This document shows, piece after piece, positions 5,973-5,978 of a stretch of DNA of 5,978 nt (position 1 is the first letter of the stretch; each line of letters opens with the position of its first letter). Made by a program: the position numbers and the translations under genes. This stretch comes from Desulfobacula sp. GTDB taxonomy: Bacteria > Desulfobacterota > Desulfobacteria > Desulfobacterales > Desulfobacteraceae. The stretch is taken from positions 7,844 through 13,821 of the forward strand of contig JAOZRI010000029.1 in the NCBI GenBank assembly GCA_029940235.1, in the 5' to 3' direction. The notes under the pieces were generated by a model that was given only the letters and a program-made list of their open reading frames with translations, was not told the origin of the DNA and searched no databases.

Positions 5973-5978
5973 TGTTGT

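Overview
The window reads as part of a one-carbon/corrinoid metabolism neighbourhood from an anaerobe. It encodes a methyltetrahydrofolate-corrinoid methyltransferase, a RACo-type reductive activator of corrinoid proteins, and three enzymes of less certain role: a DUF917 protein, a ferredoxin-nitroreductase fusion and a zinc-free medium-chain dehydrogenase. DNA is AT-rich (about 40% GC by eye). The gene mix suits a sulfate-reducing Desulfobacterota member of the Desulfobacula/Desulfobacterium kind, or an acetogenic Firmicute. The assignment is inference from gene content, because no rRNA or taxonomic marker is present.

Layout. 36-842 (minus): methyltransferase running towards the left edge. 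843-1102: a 260-base divergent intergenic region, very AT-rich, holding a 16-base T8A8 tract and a 12-base dyad (TTACA-GG-TGTAA). 1103-2206, 2266-3102 and 3222-4211 (all plus): DUF917 protein with a TTG start, ferredoxin-nitroreductase, and dehydrogenase, with gaps of 59 and 119 bases and no clear terminator between them, so probably one transcription unit. The 119-base gap can fold into two abutting hairpins just before the third gene's Shine-Dalgarno. 4212-4303: a short convergent gap. 4304-5962 (minus): RACo-like activator, whose upstream region lies off the right edge.

How the genes may work together. In known corrinoid methyl-transfer systems a substrate-specific methyltransferase (not seen here) methylates a corrinoid protein (not seen here). 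A DHPS-fold methyltransferase then passes the methyl group to tetrahydrofolate, and an ATP-dependent ASKHA ferredoxin protein re-reduces corrinoid that has been oxidised to Co(II). The first and last genes match the second and third of these roles. The three plus-strand genes sit between them and could process the demethylated product or a related ring compound by hydrolysis and reduction. That link rests on position alone. The most useful points to follow are the unusual company kept by the DUF917 gene, the compact architecture of the activator and the structured gap at 3103-3221.
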